A DNA stretch of 64,000 bases, taken from assembly GCF_000317305.3 (NCBI RefSeq), contig NC_023036.2, forward strand, positions 4,278,001-4,342,000, written 5' to 3'. This DNA comes from Mycolicibacterium neoaurum VKM Ac-1815D (GTDB lineage: Bacteria > Actinomycetota > Actinomycetes > Mycobacteriales > Mycobacteriaceae). A model generated the notes under the pieces. That model was not told where the DNA came from and ran no database searches. It saw nothing but the letters and a program-made list of their open reading frames with translations. Numbering within the stretch: position 1 is the stretch's first letter; every line of letters begins with the position of its first letter. Shown one piece after another: positions 15,987-25,591 of the stretch. Made by a program: the position numbers and the translations under genes.

Positions 15987-17651
15987 ATGAGTGCGATTTC
16001 GCGTCTGCTCGCCGTGGCGTCCGTGGCGGCGCTGGCCCTGACCGGTTGTTCCAGCCCCGACACCTCGGTGCCCTCGGCGGGCGGGAATGCCGAGATCGGC
16101 GCCACCGCCGACATCAACCCGCAGGACCCGGCGACCCTGCAACAGGGCGGCAACCTGCGTCTTCCGCTGACCGGATTCCCGCCCAACTTCAACTATCTAC
16201 ACATCGACGGCAACCTCGGCGAGCTCGGCAGGATGCTGCGCGCCACCCTGCCGCGGGCCTTCGTCATCAAGCCCGACGGTCAGATGACGGTCAACAGCGA
16301 CTACTTCACCGACGTCGAACTCACCAGCACCGACCCGCAGGTGGTGACCTACACGATCAATCCCAAGGCGGAGTGGACCGACGGCTCCCCCATCACCTGG
16401 GAGGACATGGCCGCCCAGATCAATGCCACCAGCGGTAAGGACAAGCGCTTCCTGTTCGCCTCCCCCAATGGCAGCGAGCGCGTCGAATCGGTGACCAAGG
16501 GTGTCGACGACCGCCAGGCCGTCATCACCTTCAGCAAGCATTTCGCCGACTGGCGCGGGATGTTCGCCGGTAACGCCATGCTGGCGCCCAAGTCCGTCAC
16601 CTCCGACCCGGAGGCATTCAACCGGGGCTTCCTCAACGGCCCCTCGGCATCGGCCGGGCCCTTCATGATCAGCACCGTGGACCGCGCCGCGCAGCGGATC
16701 GTGTTGACCCGCAACCCGAAATGGTGGGGCACCCCGCCATTGCTGGACTCCATCACCTATTCCGTACTCGACGACGCCGCAGTGATCCCGGCCCTGCAGA
16801 ACAACGCGCTCGACGCGGCCGGGCTGGCCTCCCTGGACGATCTGGAGAACGCCAGGCGCACCCCCGGTGTCACGATCCGCCGCGCTCCCGCCCCCAACTG
16901 GTACCACCTCACGATGAACGGCGCCGACGGCGCGATCCTGTCCGACCCCGGACTGCGCACCGCGATCGCCAAGGGGCTGGACCGCCAGGCCATCGCCCAG
17001 GTCACCCAGCGCGGGCTGGCCGACACCCCGGCGGCGCTGAACAACCACATCTACCTGGCCGGCCAGGAGGGCTACCAGGACAACAGCATCGCCTTCGATC
17101 CGGAGGCGGCCAAGGCCGATCTCGACTCCCTCGGCTGGAAGATGAACGGGCAGTTCCGGGAGAAGGACGGCCGCCAGCTCAAGATCCGCAACGTCTTCTA
17201 TGACGGCCAGAGCACCCGCGCCGTGGCACAGATCGCGCAGAATCAGCTGGCCCAGATCGGGATCAACCTGGAGTTGGTTCCCGCCGCCGGCGGCGATCTG
17301 TTCCCCAAGTACGTCACCACCGGGAACTTCGATATCGCCCAATTCGCCTGGGGCGGCGATGCTTTCCCGGTGGCGAGCCTGACCCAGATCTACGCCTCCG
17401 GCGGTGAGAGCAACTACGGCAAGATCGGCAGCCCCGAGGTCGATGCCAAGATCGAGGAAACGCTGGCCGAGCTCGACCCGGCCAAGGCCCGCGAACAGGC
17501 CAACGAGCTGGACAAGTTGATCTGGAACGTCGGGCACAGCCTGCCGCTGTTCCAGGCCCCCGGCAACATGGCGGTGCGCAGCAATCTGGCCAATTACGGC
17601 CCGACCGGCATCGGGGATATCAACTACTCGACGATGGGCTTCATGAAGTAG
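15987..17651 (+). CDS. oppA: oligopeptide-binding lipoprotein OppA
   Basis: A 554-residue SBP_bac_5 family solute-binding protein anchored outside the membrane. The N-terminal signal ends in a lipobox LALTGC, with the acylated Cys at about residue 20. The family landmarks are present: YTINPKAEWTDGSPITWEDM near 115-135, and a C-terminal KLIWNVGHSLPLFQAP. It is the last gene of oppBCDA and would deliver peptides to the OppBC channel. Its stop overlaps the 3' end of the convergent hydrolase gene by 11 bases. Confidence 0.92.
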   Translation: MSAISRLLAVASVAALALTGCSSPDTSVPSAGGNAEIGATADINPQDPATLQQGGNLRLPLTGFPPNFNYLHIDGNLGELGRMLRATLPRAFVIKPDGQMTVNSDYFTDVELTSTDPQVVTYTINPKAEWTDGSPITWEDMAAQINATSGKDKRFLFASPNGSERVESVTKGVDDRQAVITFSKHFADWRGMFAGNAMLAPKSVTSDPEAFNRGFLNGPSASAGPFMISTVDRAAQRIVLTRNPKWWGTPPLLDSITYSVLDDAAVIPALQNNALDAAGLASLDDLENARRTPGVTIRRAPAPNWYHLTMNGADGAILSDPGLRTAIAKGLDRQAIAQVTQRGLADTPAALNNHIYLAGQEGYQDNSIAFDPEAAKADLDSLGWKMNGQFREKDGRQLKIRNVFYDGQSTRAVAQIAQNQLAQIGINLELVPAAGGDLFPKYVTTGNFDIAQFAWGGDAFPVASLTQIYASGGESNYGKIGSPEVDAKIEETLAELDPAKAREQANELDKLIWNVGHSLPLFQAPGNMAVRSNLANYGPTGIGDINYSTMGFMK

Positions 17652-18888
17652 CCAGGCGCGGTGCCCCGTCGGGCACCACAGCTTCTGCCTTGGCGGCCAG
17701 TTCGACGCCGCGCACCAGCAGTCGGATGCTGCGATTGGCCGGGAGCGCGTCGAGTTCGGCTGCCCGGGATGTGAGCTCGCCGGTCTCGCCCGTGCTGACG
17801 GCGCGGCAGACCCGCAACGCGGCCCGCTCGCGGGTGTCCAACATGCTGTGCCCGGCGGTCGGCAGGTCCACCAGCGTCGCGTCCGGGATGAGTCCGGCGA
17901 TCCGGCGCGCGACCGCGGGCGGTGTGGTGAGGTCGCGGCCGCCCGAAAGCACCGCGGTGGGCCAGGAGAAGCCGGGCATCGCCGCGATCAGATCGTAGGG
18001 CTCGGCCACGAACTCGGGATCCCCGAGCGCGACCTCGCGCAGCGCGACGGCGGGATCCAGCGGCAGGCCATCGGGCTCGGCACCGTAGTTCAGCTCACGG
18101 TAGGCGATCCGCTCGACCAGATCTGGCTCGTGATGAAAGGCCGTCTCCCGTTCGAGCATCAGCCAAGTTCCCAGCCCGACGGCCGCCCACAACCAGTCGT
18201 GTCCGGTCACCAGCAGCTCCAGTTGGCGTCGCAACACGTCGGGTCCGGCCAGTTCGTAGAGCCCCGTCGCGCGGAGTACCGCGGTCGGCCCGAAGTCACC
18301 ACGGGCCACCAGCTCTCGGATCATGGCCGCGAGTTCCTCGGTGCCCGGTTGGCCGTGCCACAACACCGCCCGGACGTGGGCGCGCACCTCGGCGATATCG
18401 TCGGCGGACAGCAGCGGGGAGTCCAGCACCATGCCCGCGACACGTCCCGGGTGCCGAACACCGAACCCGGCGGCCAGATAGGTCCCGTAGGACGCGCCGT
18501 AGATGTGGGCGGCCTCGACCCCGGCATCGTCGAGCACGGCGGCGATATCGTCGACCGCGGCATCGACGGTCATCGCCTCCGGTGGCAGGTCGCGGCCATC
18601 GTCGTCCTGGCGGGACAAACCGATCCCCCGGTGCTCGACCATGATGACGTCCAGACCGGCGTGGGCGGCCTTCCGGCGAAAGGCCCGATAGAGAGCCACC
18701 GAGGCGGCCCCGGGCCCACCGGGGATGACGACGATCGGACGTGCGGATTTGCGGCCCGCACGCACGTAATGCAGGTCAAACTCATCGCCGGCACCGCCGG
18801 CACCGGCGACAACGGGCCGCCGGACGGCTCGTACGCCCGCCAGGGCGGCAAGCCTGTCGTGGGCCCGGCGGCGCGCGGTGGAGGTCAT
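17641..18888 (-). CDS. alpha/beta hydrolase, proline iminopeptidase-like (S33 family)
   Basis: A 415-residue alpha/beta hydrolase. The oxyanion-loop motif IPGGPG (55-60) and nucleophile elbow GASYGT with Ser133 are characteristic of the S33 prolyl aminopeptidase/tripeptidyl peptidase branch. The acid is probably in LSGGRDLTTP, and the His in TAGHSMLD near the C-terminus. There is no signal peptide, so it is probably cytosolic. Its gene faces oppA tail to tail and could process imported peptides, though it is on the opposite strand. No clear ribosome site precedes the ATG at 18888. Confidence 0.8.
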   Translation of the reverse strand: MTSTARRRAHDRLAALAGVRAVRRPVVAGAGGAGDEFDLHYVRAGRKSARPIVVIPGGPGAASVALYRAFRRKAAHAGLDVIMVEHRGIGLSRQDDDGRDLPPEAMTVDAAVDDIAAVLDDAGVEAAHIYGASYGTYLAAGFGVRHPGRVAGMVLDSPLLSADDIAEVRAHVRAVLWHGQPGTEELAAMIRELVARGDFGPTAVLRATGLYELAGPDVLRRQLELLVTGHDWLWAAVGLGTWLMLERETAFHHEPDLVERIAYRELNYGAEPDGLPLDPAVALREVALGDPEFVAEPYDLIAAMPGFSWPTAVLSGGRDLTTPPAVARRIAGLIPDATLVDLPTAGHSMLDTRERAALRVCRAVSTGETGELTSRAAELDALPANRSIRLLVRGVELAAKAEAVVPDGAPRLATS

Positions 18889-19000
18889 CGTTGTTCATTG
18901 TGCCCCGCCGGCCGCTCATGAGAGTCCGCGGAGCCCGTTCTCAGGATCGTGGTGAGCACAAGCCGTGCGGGCATCGGGGCACCCTCGGTACTACTGAGGC

Positions 19001-20203
19001 ATGACGACCGTCGAGAACACCCACCACATCCTGCCGGGAACACCCGAATGGACCGATCTGCTGAGCACTATCGGGGCCGGATCCCGTGACCGAGACCTCA
19101 ACGACGAGAATCCTTTTGATCAGGTAGCGGCGTTGAAGCGGGCCGGGTTCGGCACCCTGCGCCTGCCAAGGGAGCTCGGTGGCGCCGGTCTGACCGTGCC
19201 CCAGCTGTTTTCGGCCGTGATCGATGTCGCCCGTGCCGATCCGATTGTCGCCCACATCTTCCGGGCGCACTTCTGGTTCGTCGAGGAGCGGCTGCGCGCG
19301 CAATCCCGCAGTTGGCTGGACCTGGCGGCCGCGGGCAAGATCTTCGGTAACGCCTTCAGCGAGAAGGGCGGCAATGCCGTCGGCAGCCTGGTGTTCAACA
19401 CCCGCCTGCTGCCCCACCCCGAGGGCGGATACCGCCTGGATGGCGAGAAGTACTACAGCACCGGCACGCTGTTCGCCGACTATCTGACCGCGACCGCCAC
19501 CACCGACCACGATTCGGTGGCCACCGTGGTGGTGCCCGCCGACCGGCCGGGAGTCAAGATCATCGACGACTGGGACGGTTTCGGTCAGCGCCGGACCGGC
19601 ACCGGGACCACCACGTTCAGCGGTGTCGCGGTGGCCGAGGACGAGGTGCTCGCCGACACCCCCTATGACGCCGAGCCGGTCCCGACCGTGCAGTACGCCT
19701 CACTGCAGCTCTACATCCATGCCGTGGTGGCCGGGGTACTGGCCAATGTGGTCGATGACGGCGTGGCGTTGCTGCGCTCCCGGCAGCGCAGCTTCAGCCA
19801 CGCCGTTACCGAGAGCCCGACCGACGACCCGCTGTTGCAGCGTCAGCTCGGTGAGCTCGCCAGCACCGCGCACGTGGCACGCACCGCGGTGCTGGACGCC
19901 GCCGCGGCCATCGGTGCGGCCACCGATTCGGAGATCGACGGTGTCCCGGACGCCGACCTGGCCACCGAGGCGCAACTGCGGGTCGCCAAGGTCAAGGTGC
20001 ATCTGGATGCCATCGCGCCGGACGCCGCGTCGCGGCTGCTCGAGCTCGGCGGAGCCAGCGCCGCCAGCCGGACCCGCAACCTCGACCGGCACTGGCGCAA
20101 CATCCGCACCATCACATTGCACAACCCGGTCGGGCTGAAGGCGCGTGCCATCGGGCAGAACCTGCTGCACGACGCACCGCTGCCCGCCAACGCGTACTTC
20201 TGA
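19001..20203 (+). CDS. SfnB/DszC-type flavoprotein of the acyl-CoA dehydrogenase fold (sulfur acquisition)
   Basis: A 400-residue protein of the acyl-CoA dehydrogenase superfamily, in the branch containing SfnB and the flavin-dependent monooxygenase DszC. Typical acyl-CoA dehydrogenase features run N to C: LPRELGGAGLTVPQL, GNAFSEKGGN, and a C-terminal RHWRNIRTITLHNP. That last segment carries the His-x3-Asn-x-Arg-Thr pattern of this oxygenase branch. These enzymes use reduced flavin to oxidise organosulfur compounds or assist sulfone/sulfonate use under sulfur limitation. The ATG at 19001 has GAGG just upstream. The next gene is the remnant of an NtaA/DszA-type monooxygenase, the usual partner. 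The exact substrate is unknown. Confidence 0.8.
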   Translation: MTTVENTHHILPGTPEWTDLLSTIGAGSRDRDLNDENPFDQVAALKRAGFGTLRLPRELGGAGLTVPQLFSAVIDVARADPIVAHIFRAHFWFVEERLRAQSRSWLDLAAAGKIFGNAFSEKGGNAVGSLVFNTRLLPHPEGGYRLDGEKYYSTGTLFADYLTATATTDHDSVATVVVPADRPGVKIIDDWDGFGQRRTGTGTTTFSGVAVAEDEVLADTPYDAEPVPTVQYASLQLYIHAVVAGVLANVVDDGVALLRSRQRSFSHAVTESPTDDPLLQRQLGELASTAHVARTAVLDAAAAIGAATDSEIDGVPDADLATEAQLRVAKVKVHLDAIAPDAASRLLELGGASAASRTRNLDRHWRNIRTITLHNPVGLKARAIGQNLLHDAPLPANAYF

Positions 20204-20206
20204 TCA

Positions 20207-20259
20207 GCGATATGTGGAGCGGCACCCGCGCTCAGCGCGGGTGGCGCTCCACAAATCGC
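20207..20259. terminator. 53-bp palindrome after the SfnB-like gene
   Basis: GCGAT (20207-20211) pairs with ATCGC (20255-20259), GTGGAGCG (20214-20221) with CGCTCCAC (20245-20252), and CACCCGCG (20223-20230) with CGCGGGTG (20236-20243). It starts three bases after the stop codon, so it is a probable terminator. Its right edge coincides with the point where homology of the downstream truncated gene begins. Confidence 0.65.
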
Positions 20260-21145
20260 ACGGAAAGGTCGCGCCGAGGAGTTCCTGCGCGCCACCCTGG
20301 ACTTGTGGTCGTCATGGGATCCCGACGCGCTGGTCGTCGACAAGAACACCGGCGTGTTCGCCGACCCCGACAAGATCCGCCGCGTCGAGCACGACGGGAA
20401 GTTCTTCCGCACCCGCGGCCCGCTGAACGTGCCCCGCTCCCCGCAGGGTCACCCGGTGCTCATCCAGGCCGGATCATCGAACACCGGCCGGGACTTCGCG
20501 GCCCGATGGGCCGAGGCCATCTTCGAGATCGACCCCACCCCGGAGGGCCGGCGCGCCTACTATGACGACATCAAGTCGCGGGCAAGCAATTTCGGCCGCA
20601 ATCCCGATCAGGTCCTGATCTTCCCGGCATTCATCCCGTTCATCGGTGAGACCGAGTCGATTGCCCGCGAGAAGCAGGCGTTCCACAACGAGCTGGCCGA
20701 TCCGATCTCGGGTCTGATCACGCTGAGTGTGCACACCGACCACGACTTCTCCCGATACGACCTGGACGCACCCGTCGAGGATGTCCAGGTGACCGGAACC
20801 CAGGGCTTGTTCGACACCGCCCGGCGGGTGGCCAACCGGGACAACCTGACCTTGCGCGATATCGGCAAGTGGTATGCCCAGGGGGTGCTGTTGCCGCAGT
20901 TCGTCGGTACCGCCACCCAGGTCGCCGACCAGATCGAGGCGTCGTTCACCGCGGGTGAGGCCGACGGCTTCATGGTGTCAGCCGCCCAGAGTCCGGGAAC
21001 CTTCAACGATTTCGTCGACTACGTCGTGCCCGAGCTGCAGCGGCGCGGGTTGTTCCGCAACGAGTACACCGGTGACACGCTGCGCGAGCACCTGGGCCTC
21101 GATACCGCATCGGCCGGCGCCGGTCGGGTGGAGGCGGTCGCCTAG
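20260..21145 (+). pseudogene. 5'-truncated NtaA/SnaA/DszA-family FMN-dependent monooxygenase
   Basis: The frame encodes the C-terminal about 295 residues of a two-component flavin monooxygenase (luciferase-like superfamily) of roughly 450. Recognisable blocks are RAEEFLRATLDLWSSWDPDA, HPVLIQAGSSNTGRDFAARWAEAIF, GTATQVADQIE and the family-typical C-terminus with DFVDYVVPELQRRGLF. Homology starts abruptly at about 20260, right after a palindrome; the N-terminal barrel strands that bind flavin are missing and no start codon with a ribosome site is seen. A TTG at 20303 would give a 280-residue fragment, unlikely to be an active enzyme. It was probably once the partner of the SfnB-like gene in organosulfur use. 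Confidence 0.8.
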
Positions 21146-21155
21146 GTCACGACAA

Positions 21156-23807
21156 CTAGGCCGTCAGCTCGATCAGCTGGGCGTCGTCGATGGCGGCGTA
21201 CCGGTCGGGGCTGCAGGTCAGCACGATCACCTGACCGTCACCGCCAACGGCGTCGAACACCGCGGCCATCTTGGTCAACCGCTCGGCGTCGGTGAACCCG
21301 AGCGCGTCGTCGATGACGACGGGCACGGTATCTTCCTTGGCCACCAGCGAGGCACAGGCCAGCCGCGCGACGATACCCATCTGTTCCTTGGCGCCGCCGG
21401 AGAGGGATTCGTAGCCGACGGTGGTGCCGGCCAGCGTGCGGCTGCGGATGGTCAGATCGGTGTCGATATCGACCTCGAAGTCCGGCCCGAACACCAACCG
21501 CCCCAGTCGCTCGATCTCGGTCCGGAACGGCTGGACATAGCGCAGCCGGGCCGACTCCCGATGGCGCAGCATGACGGTACGCAACAACGCCGCCGCGCGG
21601 GCGCGCCGACCGACCCGCAGGAACTCGCCGTGGGCATGCTCACGTTCGGCCTCGGCGGCATCCAGCGCGCCGCGGCGCCCCTGGCTGCCGTAGACCTTGA
21701 GCGCAGCGGAGATCTCGGCCAGTGCGGTGGCCGCGGTCTCGCGCTCACCCAGCAGGACCTCCAACGCCGCGGTGGCCGACCGGAGTTCTGCGGCAACGAC
21801 ATCCGGCTGCGCTGCGGCCAGTTCGCCCTCGAGGCGGACCAGCTCCGCGGTCGCCCGGCCTGCCCGTTCGGCATCGGCCTCGGCCTGCAGGCTCAGCTGC
21901 TCGTCGGTCGCGGCCATCCGCGCGACCGTCAACCGCTGGGTGGCCGCGTCCAGCTCGGCCTGTACACCTTCGAGCTTCTGGCGCAGCATCCCGGCGGTTA
22001 CGGCAGCGTCATTGCATTTCGCGGTGGCCGCGGCGACCACGTTGCGCCGCAGGGTGGCCTGCTCGGCCGCTGCGGTGTGCGCCGACACGGCATCGGTCAG
22101 CGCGGCACGCGCGGTATCGGTGTCGCCCATATGACCCGCAACCTCGGATCCGGCCGGCGGCCGGCCGGCGGTCAACTCGGCGTGGCGGGCGCGCAGCTGC
22201 GCCGCGGTCTCGTGGTCGGTGAGCGCGGCGACCGTGGCCTGGGCGGCGGACCGCGCGGCACGCAGCTCGCGGCGGCGTTCGGCGAGCGTATGGGCTGCCG
22301 CCACATCGGCAGCTCCGGCCCGCTCGAGTAGCTGTGCCAGCACCTGGTGCGCGGCATCGAGTTCGGCGTGGGTCTGCAACGCATCGGCCCCCGGTGACAC
22401 CCGGGCACGCAGTACCCCTGGCACCTCGATCATGGTGGGCTCGGCGATCGCGGCGCCCCACTCCGTACCGGCAGCCAGGTCGACGGCCGTGTCGCCGCTG
22501 CGCACGGTGATATCGCCCAGCGCGACGAGTTCCACGTGCGCCGAGGCCAGTTCGGCCCGGCCCGCGGCGCGCTCCACCGCGCGGGCCGCGATGTCGATGT
22601 CCTTGACCAGGGCGTCGGTCATCGGATTGTCTGCCAGCTCGCGGTCGATGCCGGCGAGCTCACCTGTCACGGTGTCCAGCTTGGCGATCCGCGCGGCGAG
22701 CCTTGCCGCCTCGTCACGGGCCACGCATGCGGCCAGTTCGGTCCGTGCGGCGTCGACGGCCACGGCGGCGGCCGCGGCGAGGGCGTCGGCCTGCTCGGCT
22801 TCGGCTTCGGCGGCCTCGACCACCTCACCCGCCAACCGATGCGCCTGCGCGGATTCGGCCGCGGTCGCCACCAGTTCCGCTGCCACAGTCGATCTTTCGT
22901 CGATATCGATGCGCAAACGGCGGCGTTCGGTCACGGCGGCGGCCGCCGCGCTGTGCGCGGCACCGGCGGCATCGGCCAGCAACTTGGCGGTATCCCGGGC
23001 GGCCGCCAGCGTGCGGACGGCCTCGGCGGACTGCCGCGCCGCGCCGCGCCGCGCCTCGGCGGTGCTGATCCGCTCGGCCAGCCCGGACAACTCCGTGGTC
23101 AGCACCGCGTGCCGGGCGACGGCGTGCTCGACCTCGCGCAGCTCGGCGGTGCATCGGGCCACGGCGTCGTCGGCCGTGCGCAACCGAGACGTGGCGGCCG
23201 CCCAGACTCCGGTCGGCCTGCCGGTCGCGGTGAAGTACTCCAGATACTCGCGCTCGATCTTGTCGATCAACAGCGGATCGGCATCCCCGGCCGGCCCGCC
23301 GGGGGCATCGGAGACCTCGGCCGCCCCGGCCGCCACGTCCAGTGCCCGCGAAAGGGCATCGCAGCCCGAGAGGTCGACCGGTGCGGTCGCCGAGGCCTGC
23401 AGCACCCGCTGTGCCTGCCACAGCGCGGTATCGACCGTCTCGTCGAGAATCGCCAGTACCCGGTCGTGGGCTTCGTCCCCGGTCAGCTGGCGCCGGGTTG
23501 GCGCCAGCTCGGTGAGCACGGTCTCGGCCTTCTTGTGGAAGCGTTTCCGATAGATGAAACGGTATGGCCCGGTGGAGATCTCGGCACTCACCTCGGCACC
23601 CACATCGGCGTGGGTCGGCTTGACGGCCTTGACCTCCTTCTTCGACGAACGGTCCTTGACGGTCAGCAACAGGTCCAACGCCTCGATCATCGAGGACTTG
23701 CCGATCTCGTTGGCACCGCTGACCACCACGACACCACGCTCGGGGAACTCGATGTCACGGTGCAGCACACCGCGATAATTGGTGAGGGTGAGCCGATGCA
23801 GCTTCAC
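21156..23807 (-). CDS. SMC/SbcC-like ATPase (Rv1278-type)
   Basis: An 883-residue Rad50/SbcC-like (YhaN-type) coiled-coil ATPase. The N-terminal half-site has Walker A GANEIGKSS (31-39) in an AAA_23-type fold. A long Ala/Glu/Arg-rich coiled-coil region fills about 200-720. The C-terminal half has the ABC signature LSGGAKEQMGI and Walker B PVVIDDALGFTD. It starts at a GTG (23807) overlapping the TGA of the nuclease gene (GTGA). With that nuclease it should form an SbcCD/Mre11-Rad50-like complex acting on DNA ends or hairpins. In the Walker B motif the residue after Asp is Asp rather than Glu, as in several YhaN-type proteins. Length agrees with the M. tuberculosis orthologue (about 875). Confidence 0.88.
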   Translation of the reverse strand: MKLHRLTLTNYRGVLHRDIEFPERGVVVVSGANEIGKSSMIEALDLLLTVKDRSSKKEVKAVKPTHADVGAEVSAEISTGPYRFIYRKRFHKKAETVLTELAPTRRQLTGDEAHDRVLAILDETVDTALWQAQRVLQASATAPVDLSGCDALSRALDVAAGAAEVSDAPGGPAGDADPLLIDKIEREYLEYFTATGRPTGVWAAATSRLRTADDAVARCTAELREVEHAVARHAVLTTELSGLAERISTAEARRGAARQSAEAVRTLAAARDTAKLLADAAGAAHSAAAAAVTERRRLRIDIDERSTVAAELVATAAESAQAHRLAGEVVEAAEAEAEQADALAAAAAVAVDAARTELAACVARDEAARLAARIAKLDTVTGELAGIDRELADNPMTDALVKDIDIAARAVERAAGRAELASAHVELVALGDITVRSGDTAVDLAAGTEWGAAIAEPTMIEVPGVLRARVSPGADALQTHAELDAAHQVLAQLLERAGAADVAAAHTLAERRRELRAARSAAQATVAALTDHETAAQLRARHAELTAGRPPAGSEVAGHMGDTDTARAALTDAVSAHTAAAEQATLRRNVVAAATAKCNDAAVTAGMLRQKLEGVQAELDAATQRLTVARMAATDEQLSLQAEADAERAGRATAELVRLEGELAAAQPDVVAAELRSATAALEVLLGERETAATALAEISAALKVYGSQGRRGALDAAEAEREHAHGEFLRVGRRARAAALLRTVMLRHRESARLRYVQPFRTEIERLGRLVFGPDFEVDIDTDLTIRSRTLAGTTVGYESLSGGAKEQMGIVARLACASLVAKEDTVPVVIDDALGFTDAERLTKMAAVFDAVGGDGQVIVLTCSPDRYAAIDDAQLIELTA

Positions 23808-24973
23808 GCGACATTCCCCTGTCCGTGCGGCGCGCTCAGACGCAGCAGCAATGCCAGCGCCGACCGCGCGTCATCGGCATCGGTACCGTCGGCGCGCGCG
23901 GCGGCGACCAACTCCTGCACTGCCCCGGTGGCGAAACCGCCGATCGACAGCTCGTCGAACTCGCCGTCGGCGGGCAGCACCGCCAGATCACAATGCCGGT
24001 CCCAGGTGCGCAGCGAGGCGAACAACCGGGCGTAGCGATCCAGGCAGTCGTCGAGTTCGGCCTTGTGCCCGATGGTCAGCGACCCGGTGAGCACCAAACG
24101 CACCACGGTGCGCTCCTTGTCGGGTAACTGGTCGAGGTTGATGTCCAGCCCGGCGATATCACGGTCGTCGTTGACATCGTGGCGCAGTGTGACGAAGCGC
24201 CACCTGCCGACCCGGCGCGCGGTGACCTGCACGGGGTGGGCGGGATCGTCCTCGTCGATATCGACCACCAGGACATGTCCCGGGTCGGTCTCGACATCGT
24301 CGTAGTTGGTCACCTCGGGAGCCCCGGAGTACCAGACGCGGCCCGTCGAGCCGACCTCGGTCCGAGAGTGCCTGTCCCCCAATGCCACATAGTGCACCGC
24401 GCCGGCGGCCAGCGCCTCCTCCAGCGCGGCCAACCTGATCAGCGACGGCTTGGACGAATCGGGATCCAGGACGTCCACACCCCCGTGGGCGACCAGCACC
24501 CGGACCGTGCCGTCGGCCACCACACCCGCGGTGGCGGCGGCGGCCAGATCGGTGGTCGGGGCCTTGGAACGCCATGGGGCAGCGAGGATCTCCACACCGG
24601 GGCGCACCCGGAACACGCCGTCCCGGTCGAGAACCGTGACATTGGCCGGGCGCTCGGCGGCAAACAGCGCGCTGGTGTAGACCGAACCGGCGTCGAGCTG
24701 ATCATGGTTGCCGGGCAACAGATACACCGGGACCTCGATGGCCCGCATGGCCTCCAGCGCCAGGCTTACCTCCCGCGGCGAGAGCTGGTTGTCCTCGAAG
24801 ACGTCCCCGGCCACCACGACGAACTCGGCGCCCACCTCCGCGGCCAGCGCACCGAGCCCGGCGACCGCCTCCCGCCGGGCAGCACCGTAGCGCGACTGAG
24901 CTTCACCGCCGGCGGCGCTGAGGAAGTGGCGCGTCATCCCGAGTTGCCAGTCGGCAGTATGCAGAAAGCGCAT
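23804..24973 (-). CDS. SbcD/Mre11-like metallophosphoesterase nuclease (Rv1277-type)
   Basis: A 389-residue calcineurin-like phosphoesterase. All motifs of the Mre11/SbcD metal centre are seen: FLHTADWQLG (Asp8), VVVAGDVFEDN, LLPGNHDQLD, VAHGGVDV and ALGDRHSRTEV. The downstream region has the usual capping domain. The start is the ATG at 24973 with GAAGGGAG seven bases upstream. Residues added by a longer frame are low-complexity and cross the divergent promoter. It is the first of a two-gene operon with the SMC-like ATPase, overlapping it by four bases. Expected function is ATP-dependent exonuclease/endonuclease in DNA break processing. Confidence 0.88.
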   Translation of the reverse strand: MRFLHTADWQLGMTRHFLSAAGGEAQSRYGAARREAVAGLGALAAEVGAEFVVVAGDVFEDNQLSPREVSLALEAMRAIEVPVYLLPGNHDQLDAGSVYTSALFAAERPANVTVLDRDGVFRVRPGVEILAAPWRSKAPTTDLAAAATAGVVADGTVRVLVAHGGVDVLDPDSSKPSLIRLAALEEALAAGAVHYVALGDRHSRTEVGSTGRVWYSGAPEVTNYDDVETDPGHVLVVDIDEDDPAHPVQVTARRVGRWRFVTLRHDVNDDRDIAGLDINLDQLPDKERTVVRLVLTGSLTIGHKAELDDCLDRYARLFASLRTWDRHCDLAVLPADGEFDELSIGGFATGAVQELVAAARADGTDADDARSALALLLRLSAPHGQGNVA

Positions 24974-25086
24974 CGGTGCACTCCCTTCCGTGTTCGTCTC
25001 CCGGTCCTGGATAAGACCCCGCGGTGAGTCTAGGTCGGGCCCCCGACAAGTCCCGGGAGGTGCATCGGCATGGCCTCGCTGTGGCC

Positions 25087-25092
25087 TAGCCT
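25087..25092 (+). promoter_or_regulatory. -10 element of the SixA-like gene
   Basis: TAGCCT (TANNNT) seven bases before the ATG at 25100, implying a leaderless transcript and supporting this start over the upstream ATG at 25070. Confidence 0.5.
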
Positions 25093-25099
25093 GGTTGCG

Positions 25100-25591
25100 A
25101 TGAGGACCCTGTTGTTGCTGCGCCACGCCAAGTCGGACTACCCGGCTGATACCGTCGATCACCAGCGGCCGCTGGCCCCGCGCGGTGAGCGTGAGGCGGG
25201 ACTGGCCGGCGAGTGGTTGCGGTCCCACGCACCGGCCGTCGACGCGGTGCTGTGTTCGACGGCCACCAGGACTCGGTTGACTCTGGAGCGCACCGGCATC
25301 GACGCACCGGTGAGTTTTGTCGATCGCCTCTATGACTCGACACCCGGGATCGTGCTGGCCGAGATCAACGACATCGGCGACGAGGTGTCCACGCTGCTGG
25401 TGGTCGGGCACGAGCCGGTGATGTCCGGTCTGGCGCTCGGCCTGGCCGGTGACGACAGCGATCCCGCGACCGTGGCCGAGATCGAGTCGAAGTATCCGAC
25501 CTCGGCGATCTCGCTGCTGCGCGTGCCGGGGTCGTGGCGCGATCTACAGCTCGGCGGCGCGGAACTCGCCGATTTCCACGTACCCCGCTAG
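25100..25591 (+). CDS. SixA-type phosphohistidine phosphatase (histidine phosphatase superfamily)
   Basis: A 163-residue histidine phosphatase of the short SixA branch. The catalytic RHAKSD motif is at residues 8-13 (phospho-acceptor His9), and the second catalytic His is in LVVGHEPVMSGLA. E. coli SixA removes phosphate from phosphohistidine in phosphorelay or PTS proteins; the substrate of mycobacterial members (Rv1276c) is not known to me. The ATG at 25100 follows a leaderless-type -10. The stop codon shares the palindromic CTAG with the stop of convergent lprC. Confidence 0.85.
   Translation: MRTLLLLRHAKSDYPADTVDHQRPLAPRGEREAGLAGEWLRSHAPAVDAVLCSTATRTRLTLERTGIDAPVSFVDRLYDSTPGIVLAEINDIGDEVSTLLVVGHEPVMSGLALGLAGDDSDPATVAEIESKYPTSAISLLRVPGSWRDLQLGGAELADFHVPR

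Noticed and set aside
18985..19000. GGTACTACTGAGG before the SfnB-like gene as an operator related to the TACTACCGGCAGTA repeats
   Set aside because: Only the TACTAC core is shared and there is no dyad here.
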